Positions 24,408-32,540 of a stretch of 60,010 nt of DNA are shown here, piece by piece; the stretch's first letter is position 1; every line of letters starts with the position of its first letter. This stretch comes from a virus. Both the position numbers and the translations under genes were made by a program. A model generated the notes under the pieces. The model made no database searches, was not told where the DNA came from, and worked only from the letters and a program-made list of their open reading frames with translations. The stretch is from IMG/VR virus record IMGVR_UViG_3300012000_000018, positions 1-60,010 of that record; one strand, written 5' to 3'.

Positions 24408-24433
24408 CCCTTCCCTGTCGCTAGGTTTTGGTT

Positions 24434-24491
24434 CGGGTGGGGGTTTGAGCGAGCCTTCTTGGGTGCGCTCGCTCCCCCCACCCACCCCCAA
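24434..24491 (+). terminator. Strong hairpin between MoxR and VWA genes
   Basis: GGGTGGGGG and GAGCGAG pair with CTCGCTC and CCCCCCACCC. No clean T run follows, so it may be an attenuator or RNA-stability element setting different levels of the two proteins. Confidence 0.55.
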
Positions 24492-24508
24492 CACGCCAAA
24501 GACAGGAT

Positions 24509-24537
24509 TTGACAAAAGGAAAATAAAAGAGGATACT
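24509..24537 (+). promoter_or_regulatory. Promoter TTGACA-N17-GATACT
   Basis: Independent promoter for the VWA gene, 45 bp upstream of its ATG. Confidence 0.7.
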
Positions 24538-24581
24538 AGGGTTATTAGGTCGGAAGCCTGATACTAACGAAGGGGAAAGAA

Positions 24582-26366
24582 ATGGCTCACATAAAGTTTG
24601 ACGATACACGAACAGCGCATACGCCTGTTGAGTGGTTATCAGTAGGACGCGACATAGGAACACTTGCTAACAAGTGGTCTAATCGCGGAGATTTAGTTGC
24701 TTATGTTGGAACAGGCGCAGGTGGTATTGCTCCTGCTTGCTACAACCCAACACTTGCGGAAGTTGAAGTAAATGTTGAAATCGCATTTGGAAAAGGAATT
24801 ACACCTGAACAAATTGGCGACCTAACTAATCGTTCAACTCACTATGAGTATCCAAAGGCGATAGGTGCTATTCAGCACGAAGCCTTCCACGCTCGCTTCT
24901 CACAATGGTCTATGCCAAAGGCTTATAGCGAACTAAAGCCTGACGAATACCAAGCACTTGTATTGCTAGAGGAAAGTCGCATTGAGTATCGCGGTCTAAC
25001 TGCTATGCCAAGTGCTAGACCTTTCCTTCGTGCTTGCGCTATGGAAATTGTTATTGGAGATGTAAAAGAGGGTGCGGAAAAAACAAGCACCACTCAATCA
25101 CTTACTAATCTTGTCGGTCTTGTTCATAGTCGCATTGACGCAGGTATTCTTGACGCAGATGAAGTTTCTACAATTACAGAAATGATTGAGAAGGAACTTG
25201 GTCTTGAAGTTGTTGAGAAGTTGCGCTCGCTTGCTCGTCAAGCACAACTCCACGAAAACGATACTGACCTTACAGACATTTATCCTATTGCGATTGAGTG
25301 GGCGAAAATTGTTCGTGAGTTAGCAAAAGAGCGTGGAGATGAAGGAACTCCCGAAGGCGGTTGCGGTTTTCCTATTCCTATGGAAATGCTAGAGGAAATC
25401 CTTGACGCTCTAAATGAGAGTGCTTCAACAGTAGAAGTGAATAACTTTGGCGAACTATCTGACGCAGAGCAAGCAGATGATTGGAAGCAAGAAGCACAAG
25501 CAAAGGCTAAGGAAAGTCAGGAACGCTTAGAGAATAAAGAAATCTCTACAGAAGTTTTTACGAAGTCGTCAGGTCCGGGTAAGAGCAGAACAGATAGCAA
25601 GTTGATTGAAACTCGCAACCCAACAGGTGCGGAGCGTTCTGCGTCAGTTCTTATTGGTCGCTGGTTAGAAAAGGCTAAGTATCGTGAGCGCGACATTGTT
25701 GAAAGGTCTAGTGAAGTTCCACCCGGACGCTTACGCACTCGCGCAATCGTTCAGCGTGAAGCACTACGCTCTCGCGGTATTCATACAAAGGTAGAACCTT
25801 TCCGAAAGAAAGTTCGTAAGCACACAGACGACCCAACTCTCAAAGTTGGAATAATGGTAGATATTTCAGGTTCAATGGGAAGTGCTATGAACCCAATGGC
25901 TACAACTGCGTGGGTAATGTCGTCAGCAGTAAATCGTATTCAAGGTGAGTGCGCTATGGTTTATTTCGGTAATGATGTGTTCCCTGTTCTAAAGTCAGGT
26001 CAGAAGTTAGACCAAGTAAATGTTTATTCAGCAGAGGACGGAACTGAAAAGTTTGAGCGAGCATACAAAGCACTAGAAGGTTCTCTCAACTTACTCAATG
26101 GAAGCGGAGCAAAGTTGCTCGTAATCGTTTCTGATGGTCTTTATTCAGGCAACGAACCTGCCAATGTTCGCAGGGCTATGGCTCAATGTGAGAAGGCTGG
26201 CGTTGCGGTTGTGTGGCTACCATTTAGCCACTCGCACAGAGCCAACGATTTGGGCGGTGGATACGCTAAAGTTGTTGAGGTTGCTAATCCTGCGGAAGCA
26301 AGTGAAGTAATCGGCAAGGCGTGTGCGGAAGCACTAACTAAAGTTGGACAGAGGGCGGTTGCCTAA
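24582..26366 (+). CDS. HExxH metallopeptidase-like protein with C-terminal VWA domain
   Basis: 594 residues. The N-terminal third contains AIQHEAFHARFS (H99-E100-x2-H103) and a later LEESRIEYR whose Glu could be the third zinc ligand. A charged linker (about 270-400) leads to a VWA domain with the MIDAS motif DISGSMGS (D427 on) and LLVIVSDGLYSG. This resembles CobT/CoxE-like and metallopeptidase-VWA proteins that partner MoxR ATPases. The combination in a phage suggests ATP-driven remodelling or cleavage of a host complex; the target is unknown. Confidence 0.82.
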   Translation: MAHIKFDDTRTAHTPVEWLSVGRDIGTLANKWSNRGDLVAYVGTGAGGIAPACYNPTLAEVEVNVEIAFGKGITPEQIGDLTNRSTHYEYPKAIGAIQHEAFHARFSQWSMPKAYSELKPDEYQALVLLEESRIEYRGLTAMPSARPFLRACAMEIVIGDVKEGAEKTSTTQSLTNLVGLVHSRIDAGILDADEVSTITEMIEKELGLEVVEKLRSLARQAQLHENDTDLTDIYPIAIEWAKIVRELAKERGDEGTPEGGCGFPIPMEMLEEILDALNESASTVEVNNFGELSDAEQADDWKQEAQAKAKESQERLENKEISTEVFTKSSGPGKSRTDSKLIETRNPTGAERSASVLIGRWLEKAKYRERDIVERSSEVPPGRLRTRAIVQREALRSRGIHTKVEPFRKKVRKHTDDPTLKVGIMVDISGSMGSAMNPMATTAWVMSSAVNRIQGECAMVYFGNDVFPVLKSGQKLDQVNVYSAEDGTEKFERAYKALEGSLNLLNGSGAKLLVIVSDGLYSGNEPANVRRAMAQCEKAGVAVVWLPFSHSHRANDLGGGYAKVVEVANPAEASEVIGKACAEALTKVGQRAVA

Positions 26367-26379
26367 TGTTCTAAAAGAA

Positions 26380-26449
26380 GTCTTGGTTCGTGTGGTGCGT
26401 CCTTCCAACGCAAGTCAGTTCCACCACAACTGAACCTACGAACCAAGAC
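26380..26449 (+). ncRNA. Candidate structured RNA, three-way junction
   Basis: GTCTTGGTTCGT (26380-26391) pairs perfectly over 12 bp with ACGAACCAAGAC (26438-26449). Inside, TGCGT/ACGCA (loop 26401-26407) and TCAGTT/AACTGA (loop 26421-26427) form two hairpins, each with a 7-nt loop. A separate terminator follows at 26459. It is not a tRNA: no anticodon or T-loop consensus. Confidence 0.6.
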
Positions 26450-26458
26450 CCTAAGTAG

Positions 26459-26492
26459 GTGAAGCCCCCTTATCCCCTTTGTGGGGCTTCAC
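26459..26492 (+). terminator. Hairpin terminator
   Basis: GTGAAGCCCC and GGGGCTTCAC form a perfect 10-bp stem. It ends the VWA transcript just before an A-box at 26503. Confidence 0.7.
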
Positions 26493-26536
26493 TTACTACT
26501 TAGTAAAAAGTAAAAACCAATGACGAAAGGATAGAA

Positions 26537-26977
26537 GTGAAAACAATAAATGAATTACTTGAAGGCGCAGAAGTTGTTTGGGCTTCTATGTTTTCAGGAG
26601 TTGCTCCCGACTTAGAGAAACAAGACGACAGCCTTTGGTATGAAGGCGATGGATTTATCTGCCAAGTTTCTTACAAAGGTTTTGAAGTAGATGTTTATGC
26701 AGATGGAGAAGTTCGTGTAATCCACGAACCAACAGAAACAATACTTAGAACTGCGTCAGATTTTTATGGCTTAGGTATAAATTGTGATGAGGACTTGCGA
26801 CTTGCTAATGGTGAGAACGCATTGACTTGGGATAACAATAATTGGTTTGATTTGTATTGTCGGGGCGAACACATAGATTGGGTTTGCGACAGTATTTCAG
26901 AGGCTCTACAAAGTGCGAGTTCCTATGTAAAGGAACAGTATGAAAATGAACAGAAGTTGCTACTTGACTTTGCGTAA
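26537..26977 (+). CDS. Hypothetical protein, 146 aa (GTG start)
   Basis: (M)KTINELLEGAEVVWASMFSG. Beta-rich centre (ICQVSYKGFEVDVYADGEVR) and an acidic Trp-rich second half. GAAAGGATAGAA precedes the GTG. The next gene's promoter lies in its last codons. Confidence 0.7.
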   Translation: MKTINELLEGAEVVWASMFSGVAPDLEKQDDSLWYEGDGFICQVSYKGFEVDVYADGEVRVIHEPTETILRTASDFYGLGINCDEDLRLANGENALTWDNNNWFDLYCRGEHIDWVCDSISEALQSASSYVKEQYENEQKLLLDFA

Positions 26978-26992
26978 GTAAAGTGGGATAAT
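26964..26992 (+). promoter_or_regulatory. Promoter TTGACT-N17-GATAAT
   Basis: Overlaps the 3' end of the preceding gene and serves 27033. Confidence 0.7.
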
Positions 26993-27032
26993 AGTTCTCA
27001 ACCAAGAACTAAAGAAAGGGTAAAAAGTAAAA

Positions 27033-27545
27033 ATGCACACTTGTCAGATTATGCTTGTCGAAGCAGATAGCGGAGATGAGGCTATTGACGAAGTCAAAGC
27101 ACAAATAACTTATTCAGAAACTCCATACCCTTCGTGGTCAGATTGGCACGAAGTGGGTGGGCGTTGGGAAGGTTTATTTGACGGCTGGGAGCAAACACGA
27201 AATGCTCTTTGCTATGCGGAAAATCCAAATCTTGCAGACGACATTATCAAAGAGTTTGTTGCGGTTCGTAAGAAAGAGTTAGAGCGAGCCTTAGAAGAAA
27301 TGTCTCAACCTGATTTTGACATTGAAGAAATGGTTTCTGCCTACAACCCAGACAAATACGATTTCAGTTATTCAATGAAGGCTTGGACTTTGGCTAGGGT
27401 AGGAAAACTTCTTAGCAACTCTTGGTGTTCAGATACAGGTGTCTTTGACTTGAAGGAAGCCTCTTGCAATCTTGAATACTTTTGGGGGCGAGTAGAGCAA
27501 GACCCGACACGCCAATACCTAGTGCCGATTGACTTTCACTTTTAG
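27033..27545 (+). CDS. Hypothetical protein, 170 aa
   Basis: MHTCQIMLVEADSGDEAIDE, then DWHEVGGRWEGLFDGWEQ, which resembles a conserved block of actinophage proteins. The A-box GTAAAAAGTAAAAATG runs directly into the start codon, so the ATG is the end of the repeat; GAAAGGG lies just before it. Confidence 0.7.
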   Translation: MHTCQIMLVEADSGDEAIDEVKAQITYSETPYPSWSDWHEVGGRWEGLFDGWEQTRNALCYAENPNLADDIIKEFVAVRKKELERALEEMSQPDFDIEEMVSAYNPDKYDFSYSMKAWTLARVGKLLSNSWCSDTGVFDLKEASCNLEYFWGRVEQDPTRQYLVPIDFHF

Positions 27546-27557
27546 TTTTGTTATTAT
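27529..27557 (+). promoter_or_regulatory. Promoter TTGACT-N17-TATTAT
   Basis: Begins inside the last codons of the preceding gene and serves 27585. Confidence 0.65.
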
Positions 27558-27584
27558 TAGCCAACCAATTAGAAAGGGAAACAA

Positions 27585-27824
27585 ATGGAAACAGAGTTCG
27601 GAAAGGTAGTTGCGGAAACAACTTACATAGTTGAAACGCCTATCTGCGGTATGTGTGGCAAGGGTGGAACAGTTGAAGTTCCTATGAAAGGTTTTCTTAT
27701 TCGCCAATTAGGCGGTGCTATTCAAGACGCTTACCCTGAAATGGATAAGGCGTTGCGTGAGCAAATGATTACAGGCACGCACCCAAGTTGTTGGGAAGTT
27801 ATGACGGGCGGGTGGCAAGAGTGA
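27585..27824 (+). CDS. Conserved small phage protein with C-x2-C, 79 aa
   Basis: TPICGMCGKGGTVEVPMKGF is followed by GGAIQDAYPEMDKALREQMI and GTHPSCWEVM. The IQDA-PEM then REQ-I-GTHP-CW pattern is shared by many actinophage proteins without known function. Confidence 0.75.
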   Translation: METEFGKVVAETTYIVETPICGMCGKGGTVEVPMKGFLIRQLGGAIQDAYPEMDKALREQMITGTHPSCWEVMTGGWQE

Positions 27825-27961
27825 TTGTCTGTCGTAAATGTGGCTGGGAAGTAAAGCAAGATTTTGGTTTGTGGATAGATACATACAACGGCTCGGTTTG
27901 TGATTGGCGTGGAGATGTTCCACTACCGCACGAACCTAACCGACAACTAGCGAACGCCTAA
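27821..27961 (+). CDS. Micro zinc-ribbon protein, 46 aa (GTG start)
   Basis: (M)IVCRKCGWEVKQDFGLWID then VCDWRGDVPLPHEPN. GTGA overlap with the previous gene supports the start. C-x2-C plus a later Cys and His. Confidence 0.6.
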   Translation: MIVCRKCGWEVKQDFGLWIDTYNGSVCDWRGDVPLPHEPNRQLANA

Positions 27962-27986
27962 CCGAGAAAGGTAAAAAGTAAAAACT

Positions 27987-28232
27987 ATGCAAGTGAAAAA
28001 ACTAATAGAACAACTATCGGCATACTCACCTGAAACCGAGTTGCTTGTTGCATACTGGGATAAAGAGTGTGTTGAAGGATACTCATACGGCTTGACCTTG
28101 ACGGACGAACAATGGGGGCAAGTCTGCGACAAGTATGAAGACGGCGAGTGGTATTTCCAAAGTTCTGCTGCCGAAGACTTCGTTGATTTAGCAAAAGGCG
28201 TGGTTAGCGAAACGGAGAGTGCAGATGACTAA
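27987..28232 (+). CDS. Small acidic protein, 81 aa (paralog group D)
   Basis: MQVKKLIEQLSAYSPETELL, VAYWDKECVEG, LTLTDEQWGQVCDKYE: third member of the family seen at 19458 and 19928. An A-box (27971-27986) directly abuts the ATG. Confidence 0.72.
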   Translation: MQVKKLIEQLSAYSPETELLVAYWDKECVEGYSYGLTLTDEQWGQVCDKYEDGEWYFQSSAAEDFVDLAKGVVSETESADD

Positions 28233-28386
28233 CCGCTGGAAAATAACTTTCGTGTCGCACTTTGGAACGGAAGTGAGTTCCGAAACGCAACGGGGTGCTG
28301 AAGCACAAGCCCGAGAGTGGTTGGAGAACGAATACGGACACGACCTCTCACGCTCAACCGAGATAGAAGTGGAGAAACTGGATTGA
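28225..28386 (+). CDS. Hypothetical protein, 53 aa
   Basis: MTNRWKITFVSHFGTEVSSE then GAEAQAREWLENEYG. Overlaps its upstream neighbour by 8 bp. A possible distant relative of the next protein (W-x-I-x-F/Y-S pattern then an Ala-rich helix). Confidence 0.65.
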   Translation: MTNRWKITFVSHFGTEVSSETQRGAEAQAREWLENEYGHDLSRSTEIEVEKLD

Positions 28387-28607
28387 AAGCAAAAAGTAAA
28401 AAGTGGATAGTGCGTGGATACTTTTCTGAAAATGAGAAAGAAACAAATGCTTATTACGAAGTAGAAGCCGAAACCGAGAAGGAAGCCGAGCGCATTGGAG
28501 AAGCAAGGGCTAGGGCTGACTTCCCTTATGACCTAATCAAAGGGGCTGACTTCATAGCAGAGCCATACACAAGGGAACGCTCTTGGGGTAAGTTGTGGTT
28601 GGTGTGA
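28383..28607 (+). CDS. Hypothetical protein, 74 aa (TTG start)
   Basis: (M)KAKSKKWIVRGYFSENEKE, AERIGEARARADFPYDLI, ends ERSWGKLWLV. The TTG overlaps the previous TGA. Codons 2-8 are made of the A-box variant GCAAAAAGTAAAAAGT, which supplies the Lys/Ser start of the protein. Confidence 0.6.
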   Translation: MKAKSKKWIVRGYFSENEKETNAYYEVEAETEKEAERIGEARARADFPYDLIKGADFIAEPYTRERSWGKLWLV

Positions 28608-28618
28608 GCCAAATCACA
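28603..28618. promoter_or_regulatory. CRP/GlxR-like site TGTGA-N6-TCACA
   Basis: TGTGA GCCAAA TCACA, perfect arms, overlapping the stop codon of the preceding gene. No clear promoter was identified beside it. Confidence 0.55.
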
Positions 28619-28746
28619 AAAAATTTTTTGGCGACACGCTCATTTGGATTTGCTTATCGCTTGGCGAAAGGGTAAAGTTCTTTCTTGTCGGGGTCGGATA
28701 CCCCGATGAACTACCAACTACATAACGACGAAGGGAATTGGGCACT

Positions 28747-29133
28747 ATGCCTAGAACCAATGTTGAAACTGAAATTACCCGAAAGGTAATCACTTCAGTT
28801 AGCACCACCGAAGTTGCGCTAGACGCAACTAACGCAAGCACCTTGCTAGTTGAACTTTCAACTGTGAAAGACGCTATCAAGGCAAATCAAGACAAAGAGA
28901 AGGCTCTCAAGGCTGAACTCTATGCGCTACTCGGATACACACTTGTAAATGACGAGTGGGTAGGAACTGCGGAAGCAGGAACTATTGGCGGTAATGTTGT
29001 TGTTCGTGTAGCAACAGTAAATGCCACAAAACTTGATAAGGACAACCTTTTCAAGACACACCCAACTGTGGAGCAACTTCTCAAAGACTTCACAATTCCA
29101 GCCCCTTACAAGGCTCTCAAGACAGGCAAGTAA
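28747..29133 (+). CDS. Hypothetical protein, 128 aa
   Basis: MPRTNVETEITRKVITSVST, a helical NQDKEKALKAELYALLGYTL, and a C-terminal GGNVVVRVATVNATKLDKDN. The helix, Gly-strand and L-HP-V order resembles small phage proteins found beside recombination nucleases, but no partner is here. Confidence 0.65.
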   Translation: MPRTNVETEITRKVITSVSTTEVALDATNASTLLVELSTVKDAIKANQDKEKALKAELYALLGYTLVNDEWVGTAEAGTIGGNVVVRVATVNATKLDKDNLFKTHPTVEQLLKDFTIPAPYKALKTGK

Positions 29134-29140
29134 TTGCGGA

Positions 29141-29172
29141 GAAGCCCCTCACCCGAAAGGGTGGGGGGTTTC
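29141..29172 (+). terminator. Intrinsic terminator
   Basis: GAAGCCCCTCACCC and GGGTGGGGGGTTTC with a GAAA loop. An A-box follows at 29189. Confidence 0.85.
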
Positions 29173-29266
29173 TTACAAACAGGGAATAGTAAAAAGTAAA
29201 AACACAAAACGACACGCAGGGGAGAGATAAGTTGCAAATCCAAAAACTATTTGATAAGGTTGCACT

Positions 29267-29713
29267 ATGACCAACAAAAAGAAATACACACACAACCCAC
29301 TAACTAGCAGAGTTCTGCATAGTTACGAACCTATCTCAAAGAAAACTTCTGATGATGGTTACGAACTAATCATAGACAAAGACACACTTTGGCTACCAAC
29401 TTGTAAGACACAGGAAAAAGAAATCAAAGACAGCGACCTTATTCGCCACGAAGATTATGTCTATGCTCAAAAAATGTTAGAGCATAGGGCGTTGCGGACA
29501 AGAATTATTCTTGCCAAAATGGAAAGTGGTTTAGATGTTTCCATAGAAGAACTTCGCCACTTTGAGAAGTCTATGGAATACAAGAACTGCGAAGAGTGCC
29601 TAGTTCTTGACCTAACGCAAGACCTAGACCTCTTGGACTTTATGCCAGTAGAAGAAGTTGTTTATAAGTCTAAGGAAGACGAAGACACGGAAGAAGAAGA
29701 TTGGGACGACTAG
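29267..29713 (+). CDS. Hypothetical protein, 148 aa
   Basis: MTNKKKYTHNPLTSRVLHSY, helical middle with HEDYVYAQKMLEHRALRTRI, ends in a very acidic tail (EDEDTEEEDWDD). No domain recognised. Confidence 0.65.
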   Translation: MTNKKKYTHNPLTSRVLHSYEPISKKTSDDGYELIIDKDTLWLPTCKTQEKEIKDSDLIRHEDYVYAQKMLEHRALRTRIILAKMESGLDVSIEELRHFEKSMEYKNCEECLVLDLTQDLDLLDFMPVEEVVYKSKEDEDTEEEDWDD

Positions 29714-29715
29714 GC

Positions 29716-29744
29716 TTGACTTTGGGGAAGAATAGTTTTATACT
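29716..29744 (+). promoter_or_regulatory. Promoter TTGACT-N17-TATACT
   Basis: Directly after the preceding stop; serves 29768. Confidence 0.85.
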
Positions 29745-29767
29745 TAGGGTAAGAAAAGGGGAAACAA

Positions 29768-30943
29768 ATGCTAAAGCCTGACGAAACACTAACGCTACTC
29801 AACGACCTCAACCTGCGCCTAAAAGGGAACTTAGGTTATGTTCTAACTAATGTTCTTTCTTCTAAGTGTAGAGATGAAGAAGATGAAATTGTTAGACAGA
29901 TTTTTGATAGATACAAAACAGAAATTACAAAAAATCCTTTAGCCAATAAAGGTTCTTTATTTTTCTACGGACAAAAACTATTTTGCCTAAATAATGTGGC
30001 GCAGTATGGTTCTTCGGTTCATCTTGATACAGATAAACAGGCTTTATCTTTATCGGGAACTATGAGAATAGGTAAAACAAAACTTAGCCTTGCCGAAGGT
30101 ATGGTTCAAGAAATGCTAACTATTACTGAAAAGGCAGATGTCTTTTTAGTAAAAGATGAAATGACTGATGTTATTTCTTTTGCTTCTAATCAACTAGACG
30201 ACACAGATACTTTTGATTTCGACCTTGTTCCTAGTCCTCGCGGTTTTGCTTACTTCGAGAAGGGCGTAGAAACAAACGACATAGAAGGTAGCAAATACAT
30301 AATCCACGCCGTCCTTTGGGAAATGCACGATAATCAAATTGTTTATTACCTATTCAATAACTATGATGTAAAGGCTGACGACTCTATGCCTATGCTAGAA
30401 AGAACAGCAGAAGCAACAGGAAAGAGTGTTGCGGATTTTCGTAGAAATGTTGGTAAGTGGTTGCTATCTTCCGTAGAGAGCGCAGGACACGGAGAAAAGG
30501 TTGGCGGTAAAAAGCGACAAGAACAATTTGAGTTAGACTCTGATTATTGGAAAGAAAACTATCAACAAGAGTTTGTTGCTATGGATAACTTTCCACGATT
30601 TATGCACGCTTACTTCTTGATGATGTCGCAAACTATTGTGTCCTCTGAAAAGAAAACACCTCAACGCGGAATTAGAAAGTCTATGGAAAGAGCAAAACTT
30701 CCTAGCGAGTATGTTGTTGTTCAACTTCGCAAAACAGAATACACAACTAGCGACAAGGCTAATGAAGGTCGCTTTATAGATTGGTCGCACAGGTGGGTTG
30801 TGGGCGGTCATTGGCGTTGGCAACCTTACAAGGACGCTGAAAAGGGTTCTATCAAAAAGCGTATTTGGATTGCGCCGTATGTGAAGGGGCCGGACGACAA
30901 GCCTCTAGTAATGAAGGACAAAGTTTATGTCCTCGCAAAATAG
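29768..30943 (+). CDS. Conserved actinophage protein with C-terminal RWVVGGHWRWQ motif, 391 aa
   Basis: All-helical N-terminal 250 residues, then VVQLRKTEYT, DWSHRWVVGGHWRWQPY, KRIWIAPYVKGPDDKPL and KVYVLAK. This C-terminal block recurs in proteins of actinophages and actinobacterial plasmids; its function is not known to me. Its length and single-gene unit make it one of the main unknowns of the early region. Confidence 0.72.
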   Translation: MLKPDETLTLLNDLNLRLKGNLGYVLTNVLSSKCRDEEDEIVRQIFDRYKTEITKNPLANKGSLFFYGQKLFCLNNVAQYGSSVHLDTDKQALSLSGTMRIGKTKLSLAEGMVQEMLTITEKADVFLVKDEMTDVISFASNQLDDTDTFDFDLVPSPRGFAYFEKGVETNDIEGSKYIIHAVLWEMHDNQIVYYLFNNYDVKADDSMPMLERTAEATGKSVADFRRNVGKWLLSSVESAGHGEKVGGKKRQEQFELDSDYWKENYQQEFVAMDNFPRFMHAYFLMMSQTIVSSEKKTPQRGIRKSMERAKLPSEYVVVQLRKTEYTTSDKANEGRFIDWSHRWVVGGHWRWQPYKDAEKGSIKKRIWIAPYVKGPDDKPLVMKDKVYVLAK

Positions 30944-30946
30944 GAT

Positions 30947-30975
30947 TTGACTTTCCACTAGGGTAGTGGAATAAT
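30947..30975 (+). promoter_or_regulatory. Promoter with palindromic spacer
   Basis: TTGACT-N17-AATAAT with CCACTA-GGG-TAGTGG inside the spacer, a likely operator. Confidence 0.7.
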
Positions 30976-31003
30976 AAGTCAAAGAAAGAAAGGGAGAAAT
31001 AAA

Positions 31004-31234
31004 ATGGCTGAACACCATTTCATAGTGAAGTATGACGACGACCTAAACCATTGGTCGGTTGATGTTGAGAGTGAAGAAGTGCGGTTTCCTGATGGAACTA
31101 TTTGGGACGAGAAGACAGGCACTTGGACATACTCTTATCAAGGTAGTGAAAAGTTTTTCACTTTGCCTGATGGCTCAACCTCTGACGACCTTGACCAAAA
31201 GTTTGGCGAGTTTATAGACAGGTTGAATACCTGA
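31004..31234 (+). CDS. Hypothetical protein, 76 aa
   Basis: MAEHHFIVKYDDDLNHWSVD, beta-rich with VRFPDGTIWDEKTGTWTYSY. Shares its last base with the next start. No family recognised. Confidence 0.68.
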   Translation: MAEHHFIVKYDDDLNHWSVDVESEEVRFPDGTIWDEKTGTWTYSYQGSEKFFTLPDGSTSDDLDQKFGEFIDRLNT

Positions 31235-31470
31235 TGGACGAGATAACTCTTTCACGAACAGTAATGTTTGTTGGCGATTACTTTACGCTAATGACTACTA
31301 TTGTTCTTGATAACAACTTACGAAACGAAGGAGAGAGCGAACACGACTTTGCTATTCGTTGTGCCTCTATCTTCATAAACGAATACTATGGATTTGATGT
31401 TGCTAAGGCGTCTAACGACATTGGCGTTGTAGATGAAAATGGAGAGGAGATAGAAAATGACGACGACTAA
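31234..31470 (+). CDS. Hypothetical protein, 78 aa
   Basis: MDEITLSRTVMFVGDYFTLM, acidic tail EENGEEIENDDD-like. Overlaps both neighbours, so three genes are translated as a block. Confidence 0.66.
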   Translation: MDEITLSRTVMFVGDYFTLMTTIVLDNNLRNEGESEHDFAIRCASIFINEYYGFDVAKASNDIGVVDENGEEIENDDD

Positions 31471-31804
31471 CTTAGACTTTGTTGTTTCACTTACAGACAA
31501 GATAGAGAGTGGAGAACTTGATAGCCACCTACAAATCTTGCGTCAAGCAGTTGATAAACGAATTGAGGAGAAGCGCGGTTCGCTAAAACTTTCTGACTTC
31601 CTAGTTGGCGACAAGGTTCGTATCAACGAGCGTTGTGGAACTAAATACCTTGTTGGCGAAACAGCACAAATTGTTGGCATTAGGCGAAGCAAGATTACTG
31701 TAATGCTAGACAACCCCACAGGGCGGTTCGCCCGAAAGTCGGGTAATGGCGAAACGATTTCTGCCGAAGTCGTTGTGCCCATAGCGATTGTGGATAAACT
31801 CTAA
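31457..31804 (+). CDS. KOW/SH3-like domain protein, 115 aa
   Basis: N-terminal helix, then LVGDKVRINERCGTKYLVGE and TAQIVGIRRSKITVMLDNP: a beta-barrel with the V-G-x2-V-x-I start and G-E-x-A/G-x-I-V of KOW-like nucleic-acid-binding folds. Assigned from pattern only. Confidence 0.65.
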   Translation: MTTTNLDFVVSLTDKIESGELDSHLQILRQAVDKRIEEKRGSLKLSDFLVGDKVRINERCGTKYLVGETAQIVGIRRSKITVMLDNPTGRFARKSGNGETISAEVVVPIAIVDKL

Positions 31805-32024
31805 GTGCGGTTTGCGGAAGTAAAAAGTAAAAACTTCCGTGTAAAATAGAACCACCTAGTGCGAGGCGTTCCCCTTTCTGCCTTGCCTAGATGAGAGCAG
31901 ACATACCCTTCTCTGCTCCGCCGACTTCCCCTTCCCCTGTCTTGTGGGAAGTCGGTGTGTATCTATTCTTGACTTTCTAAATTATTTTGTTATACTTGCT
32001 CTCACAAACAACTAAGGGGGACAA
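31805..32024. other. Gene-free linker with hairpins, A-box and promoter
   Basis: The A-box at 31820 lies inside an inverted repeat (GGAAGT...ACTTCC). Further on, CCGACTTCCC and GGGAAGTCGG form a perfect 10-bp stem (31921-31955), followed by TTGACT (31969)-N16-TATACT (31991). Confidence 0.65.
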
Positions 32025-32273
32025 ATGGCAGTAAGCACTTACCAAGAAATTGCTAGACACTTCGGACACGAAATAAAAGTTGATGTTTGGGGCAACGAAG
32101 ACAACGCCTCTATCACTTGTGAAACTTGTTCTGAAATCTTGATTGACTTCGATAACAACAGCGAGATAGGCACTTGCGACGACTGCGAAACAACTTATGA
32201 TGTTGGCTCACAGATAGACCATTGCGCTGATTGCGGAACTTGCTGGGAGCATTGTAAGCGACACGCCGAGTAA
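32025..32273 (+). CDS. Cysteine-rich double zinc-ribbon protein, 82 aa
   Basis: ITCETCSEILIDFD, TCDDCETTYDVG and HCADCGTCWEHCKRHAE supply eight or more Cys plus His for two metal sites. Possibly a nucleic-acid-binding or host-RNA-polymerase-binding factor; unknown. Confidence 0.72.
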   Translation: MAVSTYQEIARHFGHEIKVDVWGNEDNASITCETCSEILIDFDNNSEIGTCDDCETTYDVGSQIDHCADCGTCWEHCKRHAE

Positions 32274-32277
32274 GGTT

Positions 32278-32307
32278 CTTGACTTACCAAATCAAACGAG
32301 TAAAATT
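32278..32307 (+). promoter_or_regulatory. Promoter TTGACT-N16-TAAAAT
   Basis: Starts just after the previous stop and serves 32332. Confidence 0.6.
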
Positions 32308-32331
32308 AGGGAAAAGAAAGGGGGAAACCAA

Positions 32332-32526
32332 ATGGCAAAATACAACGACATTACAGTCGTGCTAGGCAACAACGAAAACGCGGTTGCAATTATGGGACGA
32401 GTGGCTACGGCTCTACGCCGAGCAAGCGTTTCACAGGAAGAAATCAACCGCTTCCTTGACGAAAGTATGGCTAGCGATTACAGCAATGTAATCAACACGG
32501 CTAAGAAGTGGGTCGCTGTCGTCTAA
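32332..32526 (+). CDS. Hypothetical helical protein, 64 aa
   Basis: MAKYNDITVVLGNNENAVAI then a helix with VATALRRASVSQEEINRFLD. Resembles conserved small actinophage proteins. GGGGGAAACC precedes the start. Confidence 0.7.
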   Translation: MAKYNDITVVLGNNENAVAIMGRVATALRRASVSQEEINRFLDESMASDYSNVINTAKKWVAVV

Positions 32527-32540
32527 CGGCAAACACTTAG

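Noticed and set aside
26380-26449. tRNA gene
   Set aside because: Two 7-nt loops are present but there is no anticodon arm, D arm or TTCGA-type T loop, and the closing helix is 12 bp.
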